64,000 nucleotides of DNA, from positions 374,741 through 438,740 of the forward strand of contig JAQFVV010006335.1 of assembly GCA_028023455.1 (NCBI GenBank), in the 5' to 3' direction. The stretch comes from Epiperipatus broadwayi. Lineage: Eukaryota; Onychophora; Udeonychophora; Euonychophora; Peripatidae. Numbering within the stretch: the first letter of the stretch is position 1; each line of letters starts with the position of its first letter. This document shows positions 24,975-36,310 of the stretch, piece after piece. The translations under genes and the position numbers were made by a program. The notes under the pieces are model-generated. The model was given only the letters and a program-made list of their open reading frames with translations. It made no database searches and was not told the origin of the DNA.

Positions 24975-27900
24975 TTACAAGTGTGACCATGTGGCTGCAA
25001 ATACATCTGGTTGAGCTAGAATGCTGTCTCTTTTTCTTAACAGTTCTAGTTTTATTGAATATGTTGCTGGATGGCGTCTAGGGTTATTGGAAAGTGCAAA
25101 AGTGCATCCGGTACACCAGTAGGCATAAAGGCTGTATGTTGCTGCACGAATAGCAGGGTTGTTGCCTTTTTTAAACATATTTATTATTTCATCAATCAAA
25201 TGATAGCTTTTCTGTATGTGGTAAACATTGTGTGACATATTGTTTCTAGAGCACTGCAGGAATGAAGAAAATGATCTTGTGTCTCTTCTTCTCTATGACA
25301 TAGCCCGCACATGGGGTCTATATTTGTATAGAATCTACGAAATCTAAGGAAATGGGTTGTGGGTAGAGCATTGAGATTAAGCTTAAGTAGAAAATCAAAT
25401 TATTTTGGTTCTAATGACCATTTTCTGAATTGTTGCAGTAGTTGCCTGTTGTCTATTCCAAGAACTGATGGATGTAGATTAGGTGTCTGGTTTGGATATA
25501 GTATATTATAGATATCCCAGTATGTATACTTGTTGTCTTATTGAGTGATATTTTGTTGTATATTGGCTTTAGTTCTTCAATCAGTGTGATTCCCAGATAT
25601 CCATATGAAGGGGGTGGTCTGTCTGTGGGTATTATATTGATTACACACTCCAGGTCTGGAAATCTTTTTATGGTTGCTGTTATTAGATTTACTGATTTCT
25701 ATGTGTAAAAAAACATTGAGTGTATGGAGTCCAAGTCCATTGCTATGTGGTGGTCTGCTCAGATTTTTTAAAGAGATTGCCACTGTCTTTCTCTTCCATA
25801 TTAGTTTGTTACAGATTGATGAGATTTTAGATATGAATGTTTTTGCAAATTTGATTATAGGTGTGTAGTATGTAATTTTTGTAATTATAAGTTGATTAAA
25901 TAGTGCTACCTTTGCATATATTGACAGGTATGACTTTTCAAGTGAGGCTGTGATTTTTTCAGCATCTTTTTTTAATTTATTTTGAATTTTTTGCCTCATT
26001 CCATTGGTTCCAAGGAAGAATGGGAAACCAAGGAAAGCAGATGGTTTACCATTAAACATCTCTGTACAGTGGTTGCCTGTGTATATTGACCATGCAGCAG
26101 TTTTATTTGTGTTAATTTTTAAATTAAAATTTGAGGTATAATTCTTGATTATCTCTTGTAATATGGGGAGGTTCTTTTTAGAGGGTAGGAAAATGGTTAC
26201 ATCGCCCATGTAGGCTATGCATGATATATTTAAAGCAGTGTTTGGAATTTGAATGCCTTTTATAGAGGATTTATATATATTGTAAAGAACAAGGCACTCA
26301 GGGGGGATCCTTGTGGGATGAATTGACTCAGTCTGAAGGCTGGTGATTTTTTCCCATTCAATGTGATGTGAATTTCATGGCTGAGTAGCAGATTGGCTAT
26401 TATATATAGTAGGGATTGAGGTGTTATTTTTTTCAGCACGTCTAATAATTTGGCTATAGGCACTGAGTCAAAAGCTGCCTCAATGTCTAGTTGAACTATA
26501 ATTGATGTATATTTCTTTCTTTTTTTTACTACTTTGATAATTGTTTTGTACATTAATGCACACTGGTCAATGGATGACTCTTTTTTGGCATATTGTGCTG
26601 ATGATAACACAGGGAGTATGTGTTGTTCTATTTTTTCCTTTATCACTCTTTCGATAATTTTTATTCCTAAAGGTCCCATTGAAATTGGTCATAGATTAGA
26701 TAAAGATGATATTGCTGTTGGTTTTTTGTTAAATGGAACCATTGCAATTGGGTATAGACTTTGTATGTTGTAAATTTTTTGGGATATGTAATTGGCTAGA
26801 TCGCACAGGTATTTTGCTGTGAAGTGACTAAGATGTTTGAACACAAATTTGGGAATTCCTTGTGTTTGTTATTGTTGCAAGTTGAAATACAATGTCAGTT
26901 GTTGTTATTGGTGTGTCTGTTTCAGGGTCTCCAAATATGTCTTCATTTGGTATGTACACTCTCTGTTTTTGCAGTTTTTTTTAAAGTGTTGATATATTGG
27001 GTTTATTATGTTATGTCCAGCTGTTATAGAGCCATCTATTTCAAGTGCCATAGGCACTCTGATGGTGGATGGGTATCCCAATGCCCACTGTATGTATGCT
27101 CTGGTCCAAGTATGTTGTTGTGTAAGGCATATTTTTTTTGTTTTTTATTGCTACATATTGTTTTAGTGTATTGCATGTATTGTTGTACATTTCTGTAAGT
27201 TTTTTAATTTGTGTTTGATTATCTGTAGTTGGTCTGGAAATGGTTATTCTTTTATGTAGTTCATCTGCCAATGCTAATAATCTGGTGGGGGGTGTTGAGT
27301 TGCAGGTAATATGATTGATGTTGAAAGAAAGTATATTGGTGAATGCTATATACTTTTGTCCTGGATCGAGTGACATGTTTTGAAGTTTTTGGAGCATTAT
27401 ATATGTTTCTGAATATAAGAATTCAGTTGTTTGTGCTGGAAGAAGTATTCTCATAGTATTTTGGAGGGCTATTGTTGTATTCTGTATTTTTGTTAGGTCG
27501 AGGGTGATGAACTGAGCAGCATGATCTAAGATTATAGATGGACAGAGTTCAAGATTAAAATAATGATGTAACATTGGTGAGTAGAAACACAAATCAATAA
27601 GTGACTTATATCTATTGTTATTAAAAGATATTGAGTTTGATGGGACAAAACCCTCAGCACTCATAAGTGGGATTGTTATTTGATGGATCCATTTGGTGAC
27701 AAAAGTTTGGTAGGTTATGTTGAAATCTCCCAGGAGTATTATGGGATTTGGTGTTGCTGTAAGCATTGAATTTATTGTTGCTATTATTCTGGAGATGATG
27801 ACAGAGCCTGGTGGTATATATACAAATACTAGGTTAAGTGTGATATTTTTATGATGGAGTGTTAATATGATAAGATTAGAGTCAATATATATAATTTTAA

Positions 27901-28153
27901 AAGAATCAAAAGGGCAGTTGTGGGATATAATTATGCCTGTGCCACCTGATGGTGATGATGATTGCCTTGAGCAGGCACAAAATCCTTGGCTGACTAAATA
28001 TTTTTGTGGATCAATTTGAGAGCTGCTGTATATTTTTGTTTCCAAAAGCCCCAATATGTGTGGTTGTGTTGTATGTAACCATTTTTTGAGATCAAAAAGT
28101 TTTTTGGTGGCATTTAAACCTCTAATGTTGAGAGATCCAATTTTTATCTTCAT
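24975..28153 (-). pseudogene. LINE ORF2: APE endonuclease, reverse transcriptase, CCHC
   Basis: Begins at 28153 with MKIKIGSLNIRGLN. Endonuclease (27041-28153): N in SLNIRG, E in LGLLETKI, GDFN in ILLGDFN, and LDHAAQF where SDH is expected. RT follows in pieces: PISMGPLGIKIIE (26.66-26.69 kb) preceded by a TGA where an Arg CGA is expected; QLDIEAAFDSVP (motif A); FIPQGSPLSALFFTIYI (motif B); and AYMGDVTIF near 26200, where the first catalytic Asp of the YxDD box is Gly. The thumb/C-terminal part reads on to 25577, and a frame at 25238-25400 ends in CGLCHREEETQDHFLHSC, a C-x2-C-x8-H-x4-C finger. The tail frame stops at 24975. At least three frameshifts occur. Undamaged length would be about 1060 residues, normal for the group. 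It would nick DNA and reverse-transcribe the element RNA at the target. Confidence 0.85.
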
Positions 28154-28316
28154 GTTTTTAATAATTTTTTAACAGGGTATTGATTTTTATTTATTTTTAA
28201 TACTAACTTTTTGTTTATATTGCAGTAGATGGATGCTGATACATATTTAAGACATTGTTGGGTTTATTATCAGATTTTCTTTCATTTAATATTACTTCAG
28301 ACTCTATACAGGCAAT

Positions 28317-29826
28317 TTATGATGAAACCGAACAGGTATCCATTTGTTGTTGGCTTACATCCATTTCTATTTCATCACTTTCTAAATTGTATATATCTGA
28401 TGAGTTGTGCTTTTGGTCTGTTTTTTTTTTTGCCTTTTTGGATTCATGTTTTTTAGGTGGTCTACCTGGCTTTTTTTTCCCTCTGGTGTATTCTCTTGAA
28501 TAGGTGGAAGAGGGGCTTCTATTGCATCCATTATGTTTGATGCAGTTTTGTTTATAATTGTAGTTTTTTTTTATTGGTATCTTTATATTATCTGGATTTA
28601 TATTTTCATCATATAGTTGTGTGTATATACTTTCTGTTTGTTGATTTTTACTTGGTATCCCTTTTGTTTTATTGATATGCTGATCCTGTGATGTAATTGC
28701 TGTATTTTGTGTTGTGGTTTCTTGTGAGTTCTTTTCGTTTGACTCTCGGATTTCTGTGTTAGTTTTTGTGTTATTATTTTTTTGGTTGGTCTTTGGGATA
28801 GGCAATTCTGCTCTGTTATCATTTTTGTTTGTGGGTGTTTGAAACTGTTTTTTTTTCCGGTTTCTATTATTGGGTTGCCAATGGATGTAGTGTTATTATA
28901 AATTTTATTTTCATCATCACTGGGTTGTTCTGGGGAGAGGATTTTAGTTTGTTCACAGTGATTGCTTTTTGTGTTATCGCACTGAGTTGCTAGGTGTCCT
29001 CTCTGTCCACAGCCAAAACAATGTGGCCTTAGACCTCTTATGTGAAGAGAGAGTGTCACTTCTTGATCTGTAATCTGTGTTGGAATCGTTGAGGTGTCTA
29101 CATTTTTATGTAGTTTTATTTTAAATTCAAAACGATTACTACATATCGGTATAGGTATGTCTTTTAAATATATAGGCTGTAGGGCAATTACTTTTCCAAA
29201 CAGGTTTATCATTTTTTGAAAATCTTGTATGTTGTATTTAAGATAAGTATTTTTAAGCACTCCAGTAATTATATTTTTCCGGTTTTCATCTATAATTATG
29301 AGTGTGTAATTATCAAGTGCTAAAATAGTGGATTGAAAACGTTCTTTTTGCTGCTGAGTATAAAAATCAATGGTTATATATCGAGAATTTGGATGGTCTG
29401 CGATACAAGAGATTGTTTCCCTTAGTGCGTTTTGCATGATTGCTTCATATAATAAAGCTTTTGGGAAACGATATAATGAGCATTGATTATCGGTTACTGT
29501 GAGTACTAACGATGTTGTGAAAAAAACCTGCGAAAAGTTTTAAATAATGTATGAGGCACTGTATTACTGAAATGGTCCATCACATTTGCAAGTGTTTCTT
29601 TTGTCCAGATTACAGCTGGGGGTTGATTTTTCTCTTGAGTGTTTAGATCAAGATTTTTTATATCATTTGTGTTTGTTCTACGGAAGCGCGGTATTTGGGT
29701 TGGTGCTATAGTATTGCTATTACTTTTAAGTACTTTTGCATACGAAGTAGGCGATTTTGAAACTAACAATGTTGTTAATTTCATATTGGTGCTTAATTCG
29801 CTCACGCTTGACTGGGCAGAAGCCAT
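28317..29826 (-). pseudogene. LINE ORF1: nucleic-acid-binding protein with zinc knuckle
   Basis: Starts at 29826 (MASAQSSVSELS) and is read in three successive frames, so two or more indels break it. The middle part (29437-28598) has an RRM-sized region (ITIDFYTQQQKERFQSTIL, then FGKVIALQPIYLKDIPIPI) followed by one knuckle, CFGCGQRGHLATQC (C-x2-C-x4-H-x4-C), near 29010. The C-terminal part is Lys/Gln/Asn-rich and ends with a basic KKPGRPPKKHESKKAKKK block containing an AT-hook-like GRP core, then an acidic tail. ORF2 begins 163 bp downstream. The role would be RNA packaging and chaperoning of the element's transcript. An AT-hook in a LINE found inside an AT-only microsatellite is suggestive, but the link is inference. 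Confidence 0.75.
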
Positions 29827-30044
29827 GATTTATTCTGACTCAAGTCAGTATTTTTTTTTTTTTTAAAAAGATATTAAAACACACCGATATTTTTCAAAAA
29901 ACACTATTAATCTATTATATGATTCGATTTTTCCTGTATTATGTTTGTTTTGCGAATAACAAGTTGGAACAAAAGTAAAAAATAAATACTTACATCGGAG
30001 AACTTAAGGATTGCTTCTTACCTCAGCAGAGATTTGCTGTGGGC

Positions 30045-30314
<270 letters not shown>

Positions 30315-33152
30315 CATCACAGTTAGTATCAAACACTGACAATACACCACAGGATTGAGTGTCTTTAAGTTAAATCTAGTTTCTTTGATTTGTATATATT
30401 TTTTATCACAGCAGCCACTTTTTTTCTTATTCATCCATCTTGGTAAGATCTATTTTGAAAGCTATTATAGTCATTTGACAACCATATTTGTGATTCAGTT
30501 GTTTATCTACTGTCATTTCTTTATAGTAAATATCTACTCCAACTACATACCATTTAAAACATTTTTAAAAATAATATCAGTATTATCTTTATTTTTTTCC
30601 CTTTATGTTTATTAGCTTTCATTCTTCTTTGCTAATCCCATCTATAACGGTCGGGATTATCGGAAGTTCCAGTCTTATCATATCTGCCGTATAGGGCACC
30701 ACTAGGCTACTTGAACCTAGAAAATTTTTAGAGTAAGCAGATATGCACTGTTAAGATCTAACTTTCACACATATATGTTTTATTCTGACCATCAGCCCAT
30801 GCCCCTAGCTCAGGGAACAGCAGAGAATTATAATATATAATTTTATTTAAATTATATTTTCAATATTAAAAAATTAAAAGCCACTTATTAACACACATAT
30901 ACATAAAATTGAGGAATAAAATTTATTATTTAGGTTGGTTATTAATTTTTAAATTAAAATTTTTATTTTAAACAATCTGCATAGGTGAATTTAACAATAT
31001 TTTTAAGAGTGTTGAGTATGAATAAACTACACAGATTGCATTTGAAAAGAAAACATATCTATTCCTTATTTAATCTTAAGCCAAAAGTTCACAGTCAAAC
31101 CAACATCAATCCATCTGATACGTCGATGTATTCAATGTAGCATGAATATGACAGCACAAATACCATACTGTCAGGAATGTACATCTGAACAGCATGGTTA
31201 TAGAAGACATTGATTCTAATCCAGTACAGGAATACTACATCTGTCTGGCAAGAAGAACAATAAAAAACTCCATAGGAAGGGACTGTGTTTTCCATCTTAC
31301 TATCCCATTCCATAGGCTAAAACAGGTGATCCAAGGATCAGGGAATACCATCTGCTTCTGATGGTCAGTGAGATGTGAGACTTATTTTGCCCAAGTGCAG
31401 CTTATAATAGGATACTACACATAGCAAATCTCATGCTACATTTACTAATTACACCAATATATCCAATCAACTAACCCAATTTAACTATGAAACAAATAAC
31501 TTAATAGTAATTCTCCAGATTCATTGAACATAGCTTCCTGTTCCAAACATTTTCATTAAGGTCTGAGCATTGGTTTGCTGCTTCTATTGGACATCCAATT
31601 GTTTTGTTCTCTTATATATATATCTTTCATCTGACTTTTTTATATAAGAGCACCGAAGGCTAGTTTGCTTTTTATTTAATTTATAAAACAATCACTACCA
31701 TTGCTGAGATTACATAAGAATCTTTTAATAAAAATATTTTATCTTTAGATCTTGTACTTTTTTTTTTTATAAAAAAGTATGTTTAAATACTTTTTTTTTA
31801 TTTTAAAAAGGAAAATACTTTTAAAGTTTTGCATTTGTCTGAATATATATACGTTTAACAACTCTTTATTTTTTTAGCTTTTAGTTTTTATTTACAAACT
31901 TAAGTTTTCTTTAAATCTTAAATTATTGTAATGGCATATTATATACTGTTACACAACATATATTTTTCCAAACATTGCCATGATATCTAGAATCTCTGTA
32001 TTTCTTTTTTGTTAAATGTCCAGGCCTCAAATTTAAATGTAAGAACTAATTAAATATGCTTATTAAAAATATTTTTTTTCAAATGCAGAGGTAAATTTTT
32101 ATTCCTACCAACAGCATTCCATTCAGGTTTAATTTTATAATTATTTTCATCAATTACATTTTCATCTGTATGAAATATTTTTTTATAATTTTTATATCCA
32201 AATCAAATGAAAACACATACTTATTGGTACTTGTTATGATTTTTATAGATATTTGTAAGTCATTTAATAGATTTTAGCCACTATTAAATTAAATTAAATG
32301 TGGCTTGTTCTTTTGGTTGGATTAAGTTCAAAGTTTTCTGTATAGAAGTTTCAAAAATTTTAGAAAAGATTATATATATATATGAAGATCACAATTACCA
32401 AGTATTATTAATAAAAAATATGCAAAAAAAAAGAACTACTATAATTAAGATTAAAAAAATTTAAAAAAGTAAGTCATATAATATATTAAAAAATGATTAA
32501 ATATTATATAAACATGGATGAAGTACTATGATATGATTTATGACTATAGTCTTATGAACAACAGTAAAATCTTTTGATTCCTGAAATTGATTGAACCTAA
32601 TAATTTTTTTATTTCACTAAATAGAAGTTTAATAATAAAAGTGATGCAAATCTGAACACACTTTTCAGTATAATAAGCAGAATTTAATATAGTTTAACCT
32701 AATTTTGTAAATTGATAAATAAATAGATTATTTTATGTATTTTTAAGATTATTGAAACATAGTTATAATGGCATCATTCCATTTCTGACAAATTTTTACT
32801 CATAATTTTTTTTAAATATTCTAAATCTATATTATGCTATCCTAAGACAATATTATGCTCCTATAAAATGATCATTTCTGACAAATCTCTACTGATATTT
32901 TTTTTAAATATTCTAAGCTTCATGAGTCTGCCCACATTTATATTATGCTATTCTAAGACAATGTAATACATCTATAAAATGATCATTTTAATATATGAGA
33001 GGAAAAAGTGGATTTTTTTTTGCCAGTCTTATACTAGTAATAAAATTCAAATTGTCTTAATATCAAAAACTCCCATTTAGATTAACACTATTTGAGAAAT
33101 TATCACAGTATATATCTTTCATTAGATAAATCACCACTTAATTAATCAATTG
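30315..33152. other. AT-rich DNA with two less AT-rich islands
   Basis: 30640-30830 (ACGGTCGGGATTATCGG, then GGGCACCACTAGGCTAC) and 31080-31620 are visibly less AT-rich than their surroundings. They may be fragments of repeats or conserved non-coding DNA; I recognise no family, and the 72-codon minus frame at 31095-31313 resembles nothing. 31620-33152 shows nothing. Confidence 0.45.
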
Positions 33153-33736
33153 TGTATTTTGAACTCAGACTTTCACATGACCCTCAACTCTCTACACTAT
33201 CTCCTACAATTGATACTATTGACCACACATATGTCTAAAAGATAAATATTCACCAATATGCACATTTTGTGCTAAACCAGCCCTCATCAGTTGATCCAGA
33301 TTATCATCTCTACACATATATACGATAAGTGCTCAGATTTATATTGAGATAGCCCATCTTCATATTTTAATGGACAGACTTCAGTGCATGCCACTCTTCA
33401 ACTCCATCCTATTGAAACTCTGATGATGGAATGCTCACAGTCCAACTGATACCAACATTCTCATCAATAGGATATATAACTGAAGAGTTGGAGGGTGGAG
33501 TGGATTGAAACTTGTTCATTAAAATATGAAGATTGACTATCTTAATATAAATCTGAGCACTTATTGTATATATGTGTAGAGATAATAATCTGGACCAACT
33601 GACAAATGCTGTTTTAGCATGAAATACTGATAAGAGTGATTATTTATATTTTAAACATATATGTGACCAAGTGTATAAGTGGTATAAAATAGTGTGGACA
33701 GTTGACAGTCATGTGAATGTCTGAGCTCAAAATACC
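33153..33736. mobile_element. 584-bp foldback element (family F1)
   Basis: Left and right halves are reverse complements over nearly the whole length: GTATTTTGAACTCAGAC at the left end, GTCTGAGCTCAAAATAC at the right, and CCTATTGA/TCAATAGG next to a ~45-bp loop (about 33417-33462). Internal words such as CAGCCCTCATCAGTTGATCC and TGCTAAACCAG recur in the elements at 47914, 49378, 49640 and 62.5-63.4 kb. No ORF. It looks like a non-autonomous foldback transposon; class unknown. Confidence 0.8.
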
Positions 33737-34171
33737 CTATATATAACATTGTTTGTACAGGTATATACATAGACTGTATGTTAGACGTTTCATCAATTGT
33801 GCTAAGATTATGTGCACATTTTTATATAAAACAAGTTAATATTTAGTTTACTTTGAGAGTACAAAAGTTTCCAGAATATATATCATGTAGCAAAATCACA
33901 ATTTCAATTTTTTAAACCAATTACAAAGCAGAGAAAATTACATGATTTATTGATTATTTTTACATTAAATATAATAAATGAATAAAAATTTTCTTTGCGC
34001 TAAAGATGAACATTTTTGCTTACTAATAGCTTTATTATTGCTATTTAAATTTGATATAAATACTACTGAAATTGCTTAAAGAATATCTTCCATTTTTATT
34101 TGTGCCCAATGTAATAAAAAAACAATTTTTATTTCAGACACACTCACAAACCCATATATATATATATATAT
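33737..34171. other. AT-rich DNA, nothing recognised
   Basis: Short AT tract at 34154-34176 just before the PLE pair; otherwise no structure seen. Confidence 0.5.
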
Positions 34172-34325
34172 ATATATTCCAAACAATGGTAAACAATTTA
34201 TAATACAATATAAATAAAAACTCAATAAAAACTCATAAAGAAATATTTTCGATTATATTCATAATCATTTTCAACTCAACTTTCAAAATGGAATCATCTG
34301 TTACCAACCGGAAACACGTGTCGAT

Positions 34326-35348
34326 TTAAATATCCCACAATTCATTAATCCTAACATTTGCTGACTGTCTGTTTATTATCATATTTTTATACCTACTAAT
34401 AAAAACTACCTCTTTAATTTTTCTTTTTTCATTATCTCTCTCTTGTCTTAAAATTTTTATTTTATTTATATCAAAATTAAACTTAAAATTACAATTTCTA
34501 TCATGATCATAAAAAACAGATTCAGTATATAACTTGACTTCATTACTATTATCATTACATATCTGTACATTTTTCAAAACTCTTTTATATAACAATTTAT
34601 GTTCTTTAATTCTTTTCTCTATATTACATCTAGATTCCCCTATATATGATAAGTTACACCCACAAAAAATTCTATAAATTATATTACTCACATATATATA
34701 TTACTCACGTTATTTTTTTCTAACTTATCTTATGAATTATTAACCATTCTATTTAAATTATCTGATCCATAAAAAGAAACATTATATATACCATTATAAA
34801 CTCTTTTCATAAATTTTACTTGATTATTATTATAAAAAGGCAAATAAATCCACTTTTTACTCTTAATTTCTTCATCACCAGTATTTCTATTAATTTTCTT
34901 ACTAAATTGACAAACCACTTGATAAATTTCTTTTATATTACATTATAACCTACACGTAATAATTCACTTGCATAATTTTTAATATTTTTCTTTTTATCAC
35001 ATGCATATTTACACAAAATATTATTTCTATACAAAAAAGACCTAAAACCAGCCATCTTATAATTATGTGGCACGTTAGATAAATAGGGAATATACCCTCT
35101 AGTTTCAATAGGTTTAATAAACAATTTATAGTCAATCATATTATTGTTCCTTAAAATTATCAAATCTAAATATTTAATACTGTTATTATATTCTCTCTCT
35201 ATAGTCCAGATAAGACCTTTTAATTTATTATATTCATCAAAAATTTTATCAATCATTTCTGAAGAAGCACATATAAAAACATCATCCACATATCTCATAT
35301 ATATCTTAATATTTACCATAAATATAAATTTGTTTAAAATTTTCTCTT
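34326..35348 (-). pseudogene. PLE left copy: RT C-terminal part and GIY-YIG endonuclease
   Basis: From 35319: IKIYMRYVDDVFICASSEM holds the YVDD polymerase box, followed by SIKYLDLIILRNN and the RT thumb. After a 4-nt insertion near 34933 the reading continues in another frame (VCQFSKKINRNTGDEEIKSK). A second shift, caused by a small duplication of the word GTGAGTAATATA at about 34690-34712, precedes the endonuclease: NIIYRIFCGCNLSYIGESRC then IEKRIKEHK, containing the GIY (here IYR), YIG, Arg and Glu-His positions of GIY-YIG nucleases. It ends ...INELWDI. The N-terminal two thirds of the RT are missing because of 5' truncation. Not functional. Confidence 0.85.
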
Positions 35349-35357
35349 CATAATATA

Positions 35358-36068
35358 AGATGGCTGGTTTTAGGTCTTTTTTGTATAGAAATAATATTTT
35401 GTGTAAATATGCATGTGATAAAAAGAAAAATATTAAAAATTATGTAAGTGAATTATTAAGTGTAGGTTATAATATAAAAGAAATTTATCAAGTGGTTTGT
35501 CAATTTAGTAAGAAAATTAATAGAAATACTGGTGATGAAGAAATTAAGAGTAAGAAGTGGATTTCTTTGCCTTTTTATAATAATAATCAAGTAAAATTTA
35601 TGAAAAAAATTTATAATGGTATATATAATGTTTCTTTTTATGGATCAGGTAATTTAAAAAGAATGGTTAATAATTCAAAAGATAAGTTAGAAAAAAATAA
35701 CGTGAGTAATATAATTTATAGAATTTTTTGTGGGTATAACTTATCATATATAGGGGAATCTAGATGTAATATAGAGAAAAGAATTAAAGAACATAAATTG
35801 TTATATAAAAAAGTTTTGAAAAATGTACAGATATGTAAAGATAATAGTAATGAAGTCAAGTTATATACTGAATCTGTTTTTTTATGATTATGATAGAAAT
35901 TGTAATTTTAAGTTTAATTTTGATATAAATAAAATAAAAATTTTAGGACAAGAGAGAGATAATGAAAAAAGAAAAATTAAAGAGGCAGTTTTTATTAGTA
36001 GGTATAAAAATACGATAATAAACAGACATTCAGCAAATGTTAGGATTAATGAATTGTGGGACATTTAA
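35358..36068 (+). pseudogene. PLE right copy: linker and GIY-YIG endonuclease
   Basis: An open frame from 35360 (MAGFRSFLYRNNILC) runs 175 codons through the linker and the GIY-YIG core (IIYRIFCGYNLSYIGESRC). It is then shifted by one extra T in a T7 run near 35880, where the left copy has T6; the remainder continues to INELWDI at 36068. The copy starts downstream of the YVDD box, so no polymerase remains. It is nearly identical to the left copy and confirms which indels are copy-specific. Confidence 0.85.
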
Positions 36069-36210
36069 ATCGACACGTGTTTCAGGTTGGTAATAGATGA
36101 TTCCATTTTGAAAGTTGAGTTGAAAATGATTATGAATATAATCGAAAATATTTCTTTATGAGCTTTTATTTATATTGTATTATAAATTGTTTACCGTTGT
36201 TTGGAATATA

Positions 36211-36258
36211 TTTAAGTTTTGTTATTGTATTATTGATATTAGCGCACATTTATTTTGT

Positions 36259-36310
<52 letters not shown>

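Larger units (their letters stand above)
24705..30044 (-). mobile_element. Full-length but decayed L1/Tx1-group LINE inside a (TTA)n array
   Basis: About 5.3 kb: 5' UTR (~220 bp), ORF1 with a zinc knuckle, ORF2 with APE endonuclease, reverse transcriptase and C-terminal CCHC, and a 3' UTR of ~270 bp ending AAAGTTTTGCTTTCAAA. TTA repeats abut both ends (24434-24619 plus a GAT block on the 3' side; 30045-30314 on the 5' side). Both ORFs contain frameshifts and stops, so this copy is inactive. The region C-terminal of RT (SIYAKVALFNQLIITKI, then NKLIWKRK, then GLGLHTLNV) follows the pattern typical of L1/Tx1-type elements. No RNase H is seen. Confidence 0.85.
34172..36210. mobile_element. Head-to-head pair of 5'-truncated Penelope-like element copies
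   Basis: Left copy 34172-35348 on the minus strand, right copy 35349-36210 on the plus strand. 34172-35060 is the reverse complement of 35349-36210 with only a few per cent differences; 35061-35348 is extra upstream RT sequence present only in the left copy. Both end at the outer side in the same word (TTCCAAACAATGG and its complement). This arrangement, with copies truncated at different 5' points and joined in inverse orientation, is known for Penelope elements. Confidence 0.85.

Noticed and set aside
26824-27198. Plus-strand ORF of 124 codons (also 25674-25868, 26534-26773, 28229-28503, 29639-29866)
   Set aside because: Shadows of the minus-strand LINE ORFs.
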